A DNA stretch of 64,000 nt, from the NCBI GenBank assembly GCA_007922225.1, contig ML679995.1, forward strand, positions 5,336,689 to 5,400,688. Reading direction: 5' to 3'. Positions within the stretch are counted from its first letter, which is position 1. Each line of letters begins with the position of its first letter. The notes below the pieces were generated by a model. That model saw only the letters and a program-made list of their open reading frames with translations, did not search any database and was not told the DNA's origin. This DNA is from Emydura subglobosa (lineage: Eukaryota > Chordata > Testudines > Chelidae). This document shows, in pieces, positions 34,371-45,081 of the stretch. A program made the translations under genes and the position numbers.

Positions 34371-35060
34371 AGTGACTCTGAAAAAAATTTGGGGGTCATG
34401 GTGGATAATCAGTTGAGCATGAGCTCTCCATGTGATATCATGCTCAAAACAGCTAATGCAATCCTGGGATGCAGAAACAGGGGAGTCGCCAAGAGAAGTA
34501 GAGAGGTTATTTTATCTTTATATTTGGCACTGGTGCCACCACTGCTGAAATACTGTATCTAGCTCTGGTGCCCATAATTCGAGAGTGATATTGATACATT
34601 GGAGAGGGTTCAGAGAAGATCCATGAGAATGTTTAAAGGATTAGAAAACGTCCCTTATGTTAGACTCAAGGCGTTCAATCTATTTAGTTTAACAAAGAGA
34701 AGGTTAAGGGATAACTTGATTATAGTCTATCAATATCTACATGAGGAACAAATATTTAATAGTGGGTTTTTCAATCAAACAGAGAAAGGTATAACACAAT
34801 CCAAATGCAGGAAGTTGAACCTAGACAAATTCAGACTGGAAATAATGTGTAACAATGAGGGCAATTAACCATTGGAACAATTTACCAAGGGTCGTGGTGG
34901 ATTCGCCAACACTGACAATTTTTAAATAAAGACTGGATATTTTTCTAAAAGATCTGCTCTAGGAATTGTTGTGGGGAAGTTCTGTGGCCCATGCTATACA
35001 GGAGGTCAGATCAGATCATTACAATGGTTCTTTCTGACCTTGGAATATGTGAATTGGAAT
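34371..35060 (+). repeat. Long L3/CR1-type LINE 3' part
   Basis: Starts around GGAATTAGTGACTCTGAAA and continues through TGCCACCACTGCTGAAATAC, GGTTCAGAGAAGATCCATGA and AACAAAGAGAAGGTTAAGGG to the tail GCCCATGCTATACAGGAGGT with GACCTTGGAATATGTGAAT. The region 34599-34868 still reads as 89 codons (MERVQRRSMRMFKGLENV..) of the ORF2 C-terminus. Frameshifts and stops elsewhere show that it is dead. The 5' part of the LINE is absent. Confidence 0.85.
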
Positions 35061-36295
35061 CTCTGGAACCCGCACACCTTCATGAAAAATGCCATGGGAT
35101 CTTTAATGACCACAGAGTGGTCAAGATGTCTGTTTTATGTCTCATCTGAAAGACAACGAGAAAGGAAATCAGAGAAGGGCAGTCAGTAGTGAAGAGAAAT
35201 GTTCAGACTTAGAGCCCCTGGGCTTTTTCTTCCTTGAGACAAAGCTTATAACGGTATGTTCCTAGCCAAAGAAAAGAGCTCTGTGTAATAGAAAAGAACT
35301 GCTGTTCATGAAGATCATCTGAATCAGGCAGGGCCAGGGGGACTGCTCCTCCAGCACATAAGGTCTGTGCTGGCACTAATGAATTTCTCAGCGATTGATT
35401 ATGGAATCAAAGCTCATCGTTTCTCCTCAATGGGCCTCGATATAATTCTGTGTGTGTGTTAAAGAAGTGTCTCATCGTTGTTGATACAGATTAGGATTAA
35501 AACACGCAAGGGGAGGTGGGCAGGAAGGGGGCTTTAAGATTCCACCTGTATCTTCTCATCTTTGGAGCTTACGCTAATAAAAAAACACATGCAGGTGGCT
35601 GGCTCTGAAATACTTTGCCAGAATAGCATCTGCTGAAAAGCTTCCAAATGCTCAAGATGTTTATGAACCAGGGATAATATCCATCTGCCCCCCCCTACTA
35701 CCCACACTGCTGCGCCCAGTCCCACGACTAAGAAAACAAAAATCAAAGAGAATTGGATTTGGATGATGCCACAGGGCCTTTCTTGCTCTCAGCATTACAC
35801 AATTGCCTCTACAGGAGTTACTCCTGATTTGTGCCGGCATGAGAGAAGAAACAGGGCCTGTTGTGTATGTATCTTGATCTTGCTTTCCTCTCCTGAAAGC
35901 AATTATATAGGGCTAGATTGAAGCTTTAGGAGCTCAGATGCAGTGGTGATGGGCACAACATAAGAACCCGAACAGAACAGAATAGCCCTGAGTGTGAGGC
36001 ACTGCATATCATCCAGCCAAAGCCCACTTCCCACATAGCCCTGAGATACTGTAGTCAGCCCTTTGCAAGAGAGGGCGGAGCCATGGTTCTACCAACTGAT
36101 AGATTCCTACGTAGCATACCTCCGCCTCCTCCCCATTTTATCCCTGCCACTTTCTTGTAGTGGGGAATATCAGCCAAGTAGCCCTTCTTCTGTGGCCAGA
36201 GCTGCCCCAGGTTTGTCTTATGCAGCCATTCAGTGGGGAAGGCCTTATTTCCTGTACCGCTATGTAGCATGATGGAACAATCTGGTCTATGATTT
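35061..36295. other. Unassigned non-coding stretch
   Basis: No exon or firm repeat recognised. Frames at 36055-36341 overlap antisense and run into the TA repeat. Confidence 0.45.
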
Positions 36296-36321
36296 TCATA
36301 TATATATATATATATGTATAT
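36296..36321. repeat. (TA)n microsatellite
   Basis: TCATATATATATATATATAT followed by GTATATG. Confidence 0.95.
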
Positions 36322-36737
36322 GAAATGAGAGAATGCCACATGACAAATAAAACCAGAAGAAATATCCTATAGTACTAGATAGTATTAGAAAGCCTGGCAT
36401 TCTCTCATTTCCTTCAAAACTTTTCAAAACTCTTTTCCTTTACAAAGAAATTAAATGAATAAATAAACCCCCAAAACCCAAAGATTTCCTATTAAAGTCC
36501 TGAACATATGTTACTTAGGAAGAAAAAAATGAAAAAACGATTTTAAAGTGAAATTGGCTGATAAAGAAAGAGTTCCACAAAGGGCTGGTCTTCCAATCAT
36601 CCTGTATTTCTCCTGTAATTTCCTCAGAGATTGCGGAATGATTTTCCAGATGTCTCTGTTTCTTCCAGGTGGCATGTTCAACATGATTTGGAGCACGTCC
36701 AACGTTATGCTGCTTCTTCCTTCTTTAAAAAAAAAAT

Positions 36738-36753
36738 GTGTGTGTGTGTGTGT
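36738..36753. repeat. (TG)n repeat at the left edge of the gap
   Basis: A-run then ATGTGTGTGTGTGTGTGT directly adjoining the Ns. Confidence 0.95.
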
Positions 36754-37153
36754 NNNNNNNNNNNNNNNNNNNNNNNNNNNNNNNNNNNNNNNNNNNNNNN
36801 NNNNNNNNNNNNNNNNNNNNNNNNNNNNNNNNNNNNNNNNNNNNNNNNNNNNNNNNNNNNNNNNNNNNNNNNNNNNNNNNNNNNNNNNNNNNNNNNNNNN
36901 NNNNNNNNNNNNNNNNNNNNNNNNNNNNNNNNNNNNNNNNNNNNNNNNNNNNNNNNNNNNNNNNNNNNNNNNNNNNNNNNNNNNNNNNNNNNNNNNNNNN
37001 NNNNNNNNNNNNNNNNNNNNNNNNNNNNNNNNNNNNNNNNNNNNNNNNNNNNNNNNNNNNNNNNNNNNNNNNNNNNNNNNNNNNNNNNNNNNNNNNNNNN
37101 NNNNNNNNNNNNNNNNNNNNNNNNNNNNNNNNNNNNNNNNNNNNNNNNNNNNN
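36754..37153. other. Assembly gap, 400 N
   Basis: Exactly 400 undetermined bases. The left flank is a TG repeat and the right flank an AC repeat. Frames running through the Ns are meaningless. The round length may be an estimate rather than a measured size. Confidence 0.98.
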
Positions 37154-37191
37154 ACACACACACACACATTTATATATATATATATATATAT
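37154..37191. repeat. (AC)n(TA)n repeat at the right edge of the gap
   Basis: ACACACACACACACAC, then TTTATATATATATATATATA. Opposite dinucleotide sense to the left flank of the gap. Confidence 0.95.
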
Positions 37192-37859
37192 AATTTTTGT
37201 GCAGAAAATCCAACATTTGACATATCCAAGTGACTCAAAGGAGAAGAGTTTGTTTATTTAGTAATTTACTTATGGTTAAATAGACTACCGTGATTCCAAG
37301 TCTCAAGAGAGGTGGCCATTTTTTCTGCATGATTATAGGAAAAATCCAAAAGGGATTATGATTATGGGATGCTGAGGTTGCCAGGGGCCTGGCTAATGGC
37401 ACTGACCTCAACTGTCCTTCCTTTCGAGAGACATCTTTCATTTTTCTGTCTCAGAGTAACCTATGTTCTATGCAAATTTTACCTCCCCCCATCCTTTTCA
37501 TTGTTGAAAATTATTGACAACAGAAATGCAGAATCATGAAGCTGAAGCTACAGGGAGAGTGACTTATGATCTCAGGGATTTTAAGTTTCTTGCATGAATA
37601 ATTTTTGTGTGCGCGCTCCTCATTTTAATCCCTCGGTCCCATACTGCATCCCATGTTTGGGCTGTGGCAGGTTGAAAGGCTCAGATAATGGCCCTACGAA
37701 ATTTCCTATTAAAGTTAGAGAGAGGAAAAAAAATAGAAGGATCTGCCAGGCTGGTTCAGACACTCGGGCTGTCAAAGATGGCTTAGCCTGCCTTTCGTTG
37801 TGTTCACTACCTGATGATCCAAAGCAAGGAGACTTGCTTATGTCTCCCTTAGGGAGCAT
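37192..37859. other. Unassigned non-coding stretch
   Basis: No exon or mobile element. Antisense-overlapping frames at 37594-37869 and 37620-37859 have no recognisable domain. Confidence 0.45.
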
Positions 37860-37982
37860 GATCCTGTGAAGTGTTGAGGGCCTCCTGCAAGATGCTGAGT
37901 GCCTTCAACTGCTATTGCCCTCCATGGGAGTTGAGGGCCCTCAGGACCTAAGAGGCAGCCTGATCCCACTCAGCACCCGCCA
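37860..37982. repeat. Family D hairpin element
   Basis: GATCCTGTGAAGTGTTGAGG, CTCCTGCAAGATGCTGAGTG and CATGGGAGTTGAGGGCCCTC, then TGATCCCACTCAGCACC. Words of the GGTGCTGAGCACC hairpin in both orientations around a CTCCATGGGAG-like core. Confidence 0.55.
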
Positions 37983-38825
37983 TGGTTGTGCCTTCATCTT
38001 GGAGAAGAGCAGATATGACTGACCACAAAACCAGATATCCCATTCTAAAAGGCCCACTCCAGCATTTGCCTAGGACTCTATTGTTCCCAGTATGGAATTT
38101 AACTGGTACACTCTAAAGGAAAAATATCTTTAAAAAAAAAAAAACAAAAAACTGGCCAGAGACTCTTCACAGAGATATCAATGCATCAAGACTATCAACG
38201 TTGTCACTCGCCTCGGACTACTTGGAATGGTAAGAAGTGGGGTTTCCTGTGTCTTGGGTGGTATGTCTAATACCGATGACTCTCAAGTGACAAAGATAGT
38301 TCCTCAGGGGTAAGAGAGAATAAACCAAGACTCACTGGCAGCTCAGTTCACAGACTCAGCACTGACTTTAAGAGAAGAAAAATTGGACTTGAGGGTCTAC
38401 AAGCCTCCAGCTTGCCGGATCATAAGTCAAGCATGAGCAAAAGGGCATGGCCCTATGGTGTTCCAACTCTATATTTAGCTGTTGCAGTTTCCAGGAGCAA
38501 TTCCCATGTACGTGCTTTTGTCATTTTCACTCATGTTCCTTGATAGAAGCCCATCATTTTAACGTACAAAATTTGCTAGTGGGAAGAATCTAAATGTTGT
38601 TGAAGAGGCATTTTTCAGCAAATGACTGTGGTTTTTTTTAATGAAACTGTTAAATCTGATGCAGTCAAAAGGAGTATGTTTTCAGTGAAAAATGGTATCA
38701 CTTGGGAAAGGAGAACACCCATCACCTATTTGCAATGCCTAGCCAGCAATTAGTTGAAAGGGGTTGATCCTAGGAAGTGTTCTAAATATCTGTGATCCTG
38801 CACTGCAGGTTTCCTGGGAACTGTT
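37983..38825. other. Unassigned non-coding stretch
   Basis: No exon or firm repeat. A poly-A run of about 12 bases is at 38130-38143. Confidence 0.45.
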
Positions 38826-39345
38826 AAATAGAACCAGAGAAATTAGGGGTGGAAAAGAGCCATTAGATAGAGCTGGGTGGGAAACAGTTTTGAAAAACTT
38901 TTCAGTCTCAGATCTGGACAACAAGCTGAAATCTCGTGAATTTTCACCAACTGATCATTCAAAAAAAAAAAAAAATTCAGATTGGATCAATCAAAAGATT
39001 CTGTTTTGATCATTTCAAAAGAGTTTGTTTTGATTTTGACCTTTTAAATTTATTAATGCTTTTTTATTTTTATTTAGAATAAACTAACTAAAATGTCAAA
39101 ACAAAAAGTTGTTTTGAACAAAGAAATGAACATTTTCATTTTGGACAATTTGAAAACTTTTTGGTCAAAAAATTTTCAAATTGGGAGATTCATCAAAACC
39201 GACACATTCTTGCAGTTTTGTTTTTGACAAATCAGCATTTTCTGATGAAAAAACATTGTCAGAAAATTCCTGAACAGCTTGGTTATTAGGCCATCTGGTT
39301 CATCCCTCTTCCAAAGCAGAATTGTTCCCTAGAGTATACCATCAA
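38826..39345 (-). repeat. CR1 LINE 3' fragment split by a family B insertion
   Basis: Left piece 38826-38866 reads AATAGAACCAGAGAAATTAG, then GGGTGGAAAAGAGCCATTAG. The right piece from 39285 reads ATTAGGCCATCTGGTTCATC, CCTCTTCCAAAGCAGAATTG and TTCCCTAGAGTATACC. Together they make a continuous reverse-strand CR1 tail, interrupted by the 418-bp element at 38867-39284. Confidence 0.65.
38867..39284 (+). mobile_element. Family B element, 418-bp copy 1
   Basis: Starts ATAGAGCTGGGTGGGAAACA and ends CCTGAACAGCTTGGTT. The interior is extremely A/T-rich, full of AAAATTTTC and TTTTGA words, with no open frame. It is flanked by the 5-bp direct repeat ATTAG (38862-38866 and 39285-39289). It interrupts a CR1 fragment, which shows that it moved as a unit. 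The copy at 54988-55405 has the same length and matching ends. Probably a non-autonomous transposon; superfamily unknown. Confidence 0.6.
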
Positions 39346-40146
39346 ATGATCACAATATACCACATTTGCCTCTAAAAGTCTTTTTTGTTTCGCCATAATA
39401 TATTTCCCGCACATTTACACAGGTTGGGTTCTGGTTAGTGGCTGTCTTTTCCTAAGACAGTGAGCAAGAACATGCAACTTACAGTGACTTTTTGGATGCA
39501 GGAATCTACAACAAATTACTTTTATGAAAGTAATTGGAACAGTTCTGAGTGCCGCAAATGCTTTCGCCTGAATCGAGACAGCCTTGTAATAATACACCAG
39601 CCTGAAGGAAAAGCACCTTCTCCTACTGGAGGCGAAATTTGGTGACTGAGTATAGTAGTAATTGTTATGGGTAGAAATATGTATGGCTAGGATCCCAAGG
39701 GAGATCTTACATGGTTGGGAGCCTGGAGGCGGGCAGGAGGTGAGACAGGAATATCTGAGTTATCTATTGAGATCTTAAATGAAAACTGAGCAAATGTTCA
39801 GAAAGTTTTCTGAGCTCATAAAACACACTGAGTGTGACCTCGCTGAACTCAGCTCACTTGTCCCGTAAGAAGATTCTGAAGGCTGATCAAAGGCTGGATA
39901 TTTCCAGTTTCCCTGCCGCCCCACATCCCTCTCCCCCACATACTGCAGAGCAGAGAAGGAAGAAAAGTGCAATGATTGGAGTTTTCACCCTGTTGTTTTA
40001 CTCCTCCAAAATACCCTCCTCCTCCTGAACATAACAGTCAAATCCTTAATCTCTCTTCCTCTTCAGCATGGATATTCTGTAGCTTTAGAATCATTCCTTT
40101 CTAGTGGGACTCAGATAGAGAAGACTTTACAGCCATTGGTCCTTTA
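39346..40146. other. Unassigned non-coding stretch
   Basis: No exon or mobile element recognised. Short overlapping frames have no recognisable domain. Confidence 0.45.
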
Positions 40147-40265
40147 AGGCAGGATTTTCAAAAGTGCCCACATTGACCTAAATGAAGTGAGTAGTTAATA
40201 CACCCATTGATTTCAGTCAGGGCGGAATTAGGCCACCATTCAGCTCTGTTGAAAATACCACCCTA
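40147..40265. repeat. Family E hairpin element
   Basis: GGCAGGATTTTCAAAAGTGC on the left, CCCATTGATTTCAGTCAGGG in the middle and TGTTGAAAATACCACCC on the right. Arms inverted. Confidence 0.6.
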
Positions 40266-40439
40266 ATTATCGTTCATTTACACTGCAAGAAAAGAATATC
40301 TTTTGGCAGGAACTCAGTATTATTCAATGGCACCCAGCTTACAAAGAAGAACTTCCTCCAGTATGGTAGGTAGAATTTTCAAACCATCTGTTCATAAATC
40401 TGCCCTTCATAAAGATGCAAAACCAAATGTGTCAGTGAG

Positions 40440-40620
40440 GGAAGACAGGATTTACTTCAGTGGATCAGACCTTCGGTCCATCATGTAAGATATCCTGGCT
40501 GTGACAGTGGAAACCACCTAACCAATTTGACAGTGCTGCACACAAGGGAATTAAAATCCATCCTGACCTCTGCAGATAGCCTACTTATGCTACAGAGCCT
40601 GAATTAAAACCTGCCTTTGC
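40440..40620 (-). repeat. CR1 LINE 3' region
   Basis: CAGTGGATCAGACCTTCGGT, CCATCATGTAAGATATCCTG, GCTGTGACAGTGG and ACACAAGGGAATTAAAATCC. Reverse of the GGCCACTGTCGG-type tail, diverged. Confidence 0.6.
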
Positions 40621-40719
40621 TTTGATGCCTGCAAATCACTGCTGTCTGGCATTGGCAAGAAAAGTGATGACATGAGATTCCATTTTTCTCCTAAACTTTT
40701 TTTATTTCATCCATCCCAT

Positions 40720-40832
40720 TTGTGTAAACTCTCTGGGGAAAGGACTGTCTTCCTTATTACCTGTCTGTACAGCTACCAGCACAAAGAGACCCTGATTGGT
40801 GCTCCTACACATTACCATAATAACCCAAGGAA
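40720..40832 (+). repeat. L2-like LINE/SINE 3' end
   Basis: GTGTAAACTCTCTGGGGAAA, GGACTGTCTTCCTTATTACC, TGTCTGTACAGCTACCAGCA, GATTGGTGCTCCTACAC and an ATAATAACCCA tail. Confidence 0.65.
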
Positions 40833-40837
40833 TTTAT

Positions 40838-41035
40838 CTGACACCCCATTACCATATCATCAGAGCACCTCATAATCTATAATTCATTCATCCTCACAAC
40901 ACCCCAAGAGGTAGGGCAGTGCTCTTTAGCCCCATTTTATAGATGGGCAACTGAGGCACTGAGCATCTAAGTGACTTGCCCAAGAGGGCACAGGAAGTCT
41001 GTGGCATAGCAGGAACTTGAAGCCACGGCCTATGC
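40838..41035 (-). repeat. MIR-like SINE
   Basis: GAGCACCTCATAATCTATAA, CCTCACAACACCCCAAGAGG, TAGGGCAGTGCTCTTTAGCC, CCATTTTATAGATGGGCAAC and GACTTGCCCAAGAGGGCACA, then GCAGGAACTTGAAGCC. A nearly full-length reverse copy right after the L2-like tail, tail to tail with it. Confidence 0.85.
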
Positions 41036-43344
41036 TAGTATCCTAAATACTGGTTTATCCTTGTTCTCTGCCAGACTGCTATTACTACTGATTTTGAATG
41101 CTGGCTATTGAACTCTGTTATAGAACTGTCGCTGATCAATGAATGGATTAAAAAAATGAGGGAGTGAGGGGGGGGGGAAATGTATCAGATAAATTCAAAT
41201 AATAAATAAACCAGAGGAAATCAGGATCTGCTCATGGATATTCAGTAAGCATGAAAAGAATCAAAACCTTCTGGATAAATTATTCATTCCTAATTATTTG
41301 CCATAGTCATAAAACGATACAGTCCATTTAAAGAGTCCAGTCACAGTATTCGACTCAGTTGCACAAGGCGATGGTCCACTACCAACCTAATGCTACAGTC
41401 CTTGCGCAGGCAAGACTCCCAATGGGTCAGCTCCTATGAGGAGTGGCAAACCTTCAGCTCCCTGTGGCACTGAGGGGCAGTGAATCTGCTGAATGCCTTG
41501 CCGGATCAGGCTGTGAAGGAAGGGTACCATGGAGATGGATCAGTTCTGCCTCCAAAGCAGATGAGTCTCTCTGCAGCAGCTCTTCCCAAAAAAGAGGAGA
41601 CTTGGGAGACTCAGAGCTCAAACTCTTGACAACCTGAAGTCACGTCAAGTCTTAGCTCTGAGAACAGGGGCATCATTTCAGAAAAGTTGTAGGGGGGCAA
41701 AGTTGTGACAGCATAAATAATATTATATGCAATTATATTATATCCTGAAAAATCAGAGTGGGGTGGGGGTGGGAAGTAGAGAAGACAGACCTATCAAAAG
41801 TCTGGAGAGAGTGCAAACTAAGGTCTTCAGGGGCGTGCAACTGTCCCCCTTGCTCCATAGCAAATGATGCCCCCGCTGAGAACTGGAATTAAATTGCCGA
41901 CCATGACATGCAGGCTATGTCCAGGGTTGAGAATATTCCAATGTTACAGTATCTACCTCTTGGGCACATCCAAACTTCTTTGTCTCTCTCCTGTTCTGGG
42001 AGTAGCTGGGGACAAATTTGACCCTGACGCAGATTAGAGCAACCTCAGGACCACCCTAACTTGTGTCTGGCTGCCTATGGCTCCGATGGGCTGCTCCAGC
42101 AACCGAGAAAAGCCAGAGCACAGTGACACTCTGATCTCGCCTGGACATTTACCATACATGCCCCCTACATCAGGAGGTGGCATAGGGCCATGACAACAGC
42201 TCTGTGCCACACTGGGACTGCCTCTGTGCCGGCCGGTGGTTCTGTGGCCCTTTTCGTGCTGCCAAACGTGGACGCAGGGTGATAAACACGGAGGAAATGC
42301 CTCCCATCGCCTGCTGGCAAGTCATCCTACCTGGAACGGCCCCCGCTGCTCAGCAGCACCTTTCACGCTGCTCCGCGAGAGACATGCAGTGGAGCCCTTA
42401 CCAACACTCAGCAAAGCCACATCGTAGGAGCACGTCCACACATGTGGGCTTTTATGTGTATTGGGCTTTTATCAATATCAGTGGAGATGCCTTTGATTAC
42501 CTACCCCCACCTGTATATTTCAACAAAGGCCCGTGTGAGCTGATTAGCAGTGGGGAAAGCTACAGACCTCAGAGAATGAAAAATCCCCGTTACAAAAACA
42601 AATAGAGAATAATAGAGTTCCTATTCTCTTCTATTCAGGATCTTATACCAGCCTCATCACCTTAGTATCCATTTCTCTCTCTCGCTCGCTCTGATTTTTT
42701 TCTTTTTAAGGCTTGATCTGAGGCCAGGTTTTCTAATGAGTTTAGTGAGAGGATTAAAGGACCAGAATCACCATCTGCCTAAAGAAAACAATAGTATTTC
42801 CAATTGCATGATGGTATCTGGCAGGGAAAAGCGGTTATTAGGCTTCTTAACTGTATCATTGGAGAAAGAGAGTAAGGGAGAAAAAGCAAGAGAAAAGGAA
42901 ACCTTATCTAAGCAGACACCACAAGATTTCAAGTCTTTCCCACCCCCTGCTGATTATTTTCTTTTGGCATCGGGAAAGAGAGAAAATATATTTGTGATTA
43001 AAAACAAACAAACAAAGCTCGCAACACACATACAGCAGGGTAAGGGGCAAATGTATTTATCTACCATCCAAAATGAGCATCAGAGGTGTAGGGAGGGAAA
43101 TTCAGTCAGGAGATAGATAGAGAGCTTATTGGAATGAACTTGTGTGTTTCCAAAGAAACTCCTTTGTCTGCCTTGTTTCTTGCATCTCTTGACAGTTCCC
43201 ATTAAGCCGAACGGTGAGCTAACTGGTTTGTAAAAGGCTGTAGGTAGCTGCAGGGAAGCAGCCAGTAATGATAATTTGATTTCTTATAGGGCCTTCCTTC
43301 TGGGTAGCTCAGAATGCTTTTCCCAACGGCAAGGAAAGACCAGG
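41036..43344. other. Unassigned stretch of about 2.3 kb
   Basis: Contains a G-run at 41168-41177 and, at 42440-42610, a repeat-free block with TTATCAATATCAG and GAGCTGATTAGCAG that could be regulatory. The 133-codon frame at 42204-42605 and the 126-codon frame at 42736-43116 have no recognisable domain and are not called genes. Confidence 0.4.
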
Positions 43345-43512
43345 CCGAGATGTTCAAAAGTGGCAAGTGATTTCAGGTGCCCAACCTGAGATGCCGTAAA
43401 GGGGCTTGGTTCTCTTGAAGTGATAAGAGCTCCCCTTCTGAGAAGCAGGCCCCTTTACAGTGTCTCAAACTAGGCACCCCGAATAACTTGTCACTTTTGG
43501 ATGAGCTTGGTC
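43345..43512. repeat. Family E hairpin element, near complete
   Basis: Left arm: GATGTTCAAAAGTGGCAAGT, CAGGTGCCCAACCTGAGATG and CCGTAAAGGGGC. Right arm: GGCCCCTTTACAGTGTCTCA, AACTAGGCACCCCGAATAAC and TTGTCACTTTTGGATGAGC. The arms are long inverted copies covering almost the whole element. Confidence 0.75.
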
Positions 43513-43519
43513 GAAGCCT

Positions 43520-43810
43520 CAAACTCCTGTGCTCACAGCCATCCTGTGAGCTTGGGGATTACCACCATTCCCATTTTAGAGATGGGTAAACAGAGGTTAA
43601 GGACCAGATTTTCAAAGTATTTAGGTGCCTGCAGGTGCAGATATGAAATTCCCACAATACACCTATCTCCATCTTTAGGTGCCTACATACCTTTGAAAAT
43701 CTGGCCTCAAGGGATTTGAACGAGTTGGCATATCAAGTCAGCATCTGAATGGGGACTAGAACCCAGGAGTCCTGACTAAAAATCACAGCACGAACCAATG
43801 GATTTCAGCC
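43520..43810 (-). repeat. MIR-like SINE split by a hairpin element
   Basis: Left piece: CAGCCATCCTGTGAGCTTGG and CCCATTTTAGAGATGGGTAA, then ACAGAGGTTAAG. Right piece from 43708: CAAGGGATTTGAACG, then GGGGACTAGAACCCAGGAGT and CCTGACTAAAAATCACAGC. The two pieces join to a normal reverse MIR with the insert 43602-43706 removed. Confidence 0.75.
43602..43706. mobile_element. Family E hairpin inserted in a MIR
   Basis: Left arm GACCAGATTTTCAAAGTATT with TAGGTGCCT. Right arm TTTAGGTGCCTACATACCTT with TGAAAATCTGGCC. The arms are inverted copies of each other. The insert sits exactly where the MIR should continue, so it is a mobile unit rather than flanking sequence. Confidence 0.7.
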
Positions 43811-43931
43811 TATCCCCAGCTACCACAAACTGTAGTCTGATGGACCAGTGCTCTTTAATAAGAAAAAGAAAATAAGCATTTCATCAAAGACCAGGTAGCA
43901 CTGCAGCCACAAGGAGTCAAGAGGTTATTCA

Positions 43932-44184
43932 TGACTGTCTATACAGCAACTAGATACCTGCAGCAGGCCCAGGACAGCCGGCTTGGTCTCACAGGTTTGT
44001 TTCATTGCTGTAAAGACTTTTAGGCTCGGAAGATCCTCCCACCTTGTGGGGTTCTAGAGCCCGGGTTCCAGCCCGAGCCCAGGAATCTACGCAGCAATGA
44101 AACAGGCCCACAACCCGAGCCCCACGGGCCTGAGTCAGCTGGCATGGGTCAGCCAAAGGTGTCTAGCTGCTGGGTAGACAGTAC
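43932..44184. repeat. Family P palindromic element
   Basis: Left end ACTGTCTATACAGCAACTAG and right end TAGCTGCTGGGTAGACAGT are inverted copies. Inside, GCCCGGGTTCCAGCCCGAGC and CCTGAGTCAGCTGGCATGGG form the GC-rich core. No open frame. Probably a non-autonomous DNA transposon, similar to what I recall as Chompy-type elements, but not checked. Confidence 0.6.
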
Positions 44185-44499
44185 CTCGGGGTCTGACTCT
44201 GAACACTTCGAAGAAAACGGGAGTCTTTCCACTCACCTCAGGAGGCGCTGGATCAGGCCCCAAAATAATCCTGTGCCTGTTTTGACATAGCTAAGCTTTT
44301 CCTGCATTTATAAGAGCTTGCGCTGGGTTCTGACTACACAGATGTTAAGTACAGACTATACACCCAGCTACTCAACCACTCTGTAGGACTGCACCGGTGC
44401 CTTCATGCTCAGTTCAGTTAACTCCAGCAGTGGAGTGGCAATAGAGCGAGCCCAAATTCACACAGCCGAGGCAAGCTAAGCAAAGAGCGACACACATGG
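44185..44499. other. Unassigned non-coding stretch
   Basis: Nothing specific recognised. Confidence 0.4.
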
Positions 44500-44730
44500 C
44501 TCTCAGGAGCAGCTCCAGGATTGGCTAATCAGCATTCCAAAGGGGTGGGCTAATCCTCTGCCTTTGATTAATCTTTTATCTCCGCACCTCGTGGCTGAAG
44601 ATCTCACTAACTAGCAGATGCTGGCGATCAAAGTCAGGCACTTAAATATTTCATTTATAAATAAAAAAACCTAAGGACTTTATAATGGCAATAAGGAACT
44701 CCAGGGGTGTAGTTATCGCCAATTAATCGC
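44500..44730. promoter_or_regulatory. Candidate enhancer with TAATCC and TCF-like motifs
   Basis: Repeat-free. Motifs in order: GGCTAATCAGC, GGGCTAATCCTC, CCTTTGATTAATC, GCGATCAAAGTC and CGCCAATTAATCGC. TAATCC is typical of OTX/bicoid-type homeodomains and CTTTGAT/ATCAAAG of TCF/LEF. The motif density is visible; function is inferred. Confidence 0.35.
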
Positions 44731-45081
44731 TCTCCTGGGACAGCAGGGGAGATCTGTGTCTCCTTGTATCTCCTAATTTCCCTATGGGTGCAATTATCCC
44801 CTGATAACCATGACCCCCCTCGTCTTTTCCCCCATCCACCTATCCCTTGTAGTGTAATTGAACAGAGTGCTTCCTGGTTTTTGTCTCCTTCATTTCTCTC
44901 CCCAGACCCTAAGGATATTTTTCCCCTCCAAGTTTCAGTTTGGGCATATACAATAAGAGCGGCTGAGCATTTTTTCCTTCATATTCATTCGTATGGACTG
45001 GCTGCAGAGGGTGATTCTGCAGTGGACACCTCAGTTCCTCCACACAGGCATGCACACACTCCACACACACCCGAGTCAGAG
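44731..45081. other. Unassigned stretch with CA-rich patch
   Basis: A CA-rich patch lies at about 45038-45072. Frames here are chance frames that read out into the neighbouring CR1. Confidence 0.45.

Noticed and set aside
36511..37261. Frames of 150-237 codons across 36.5-37.3 kb on both strands
   Set aside because: They run through 400 undetermined bases and flanking dinucleotide repeats; the translations are mostly unknown residues.
42204..42605. 133-codon + frame, considered as an exon
   Set aside because: No recognisable domain. A second frame overlaps it, and the 3' part looks more like regulatory AT-rich sequence than coding sequence.
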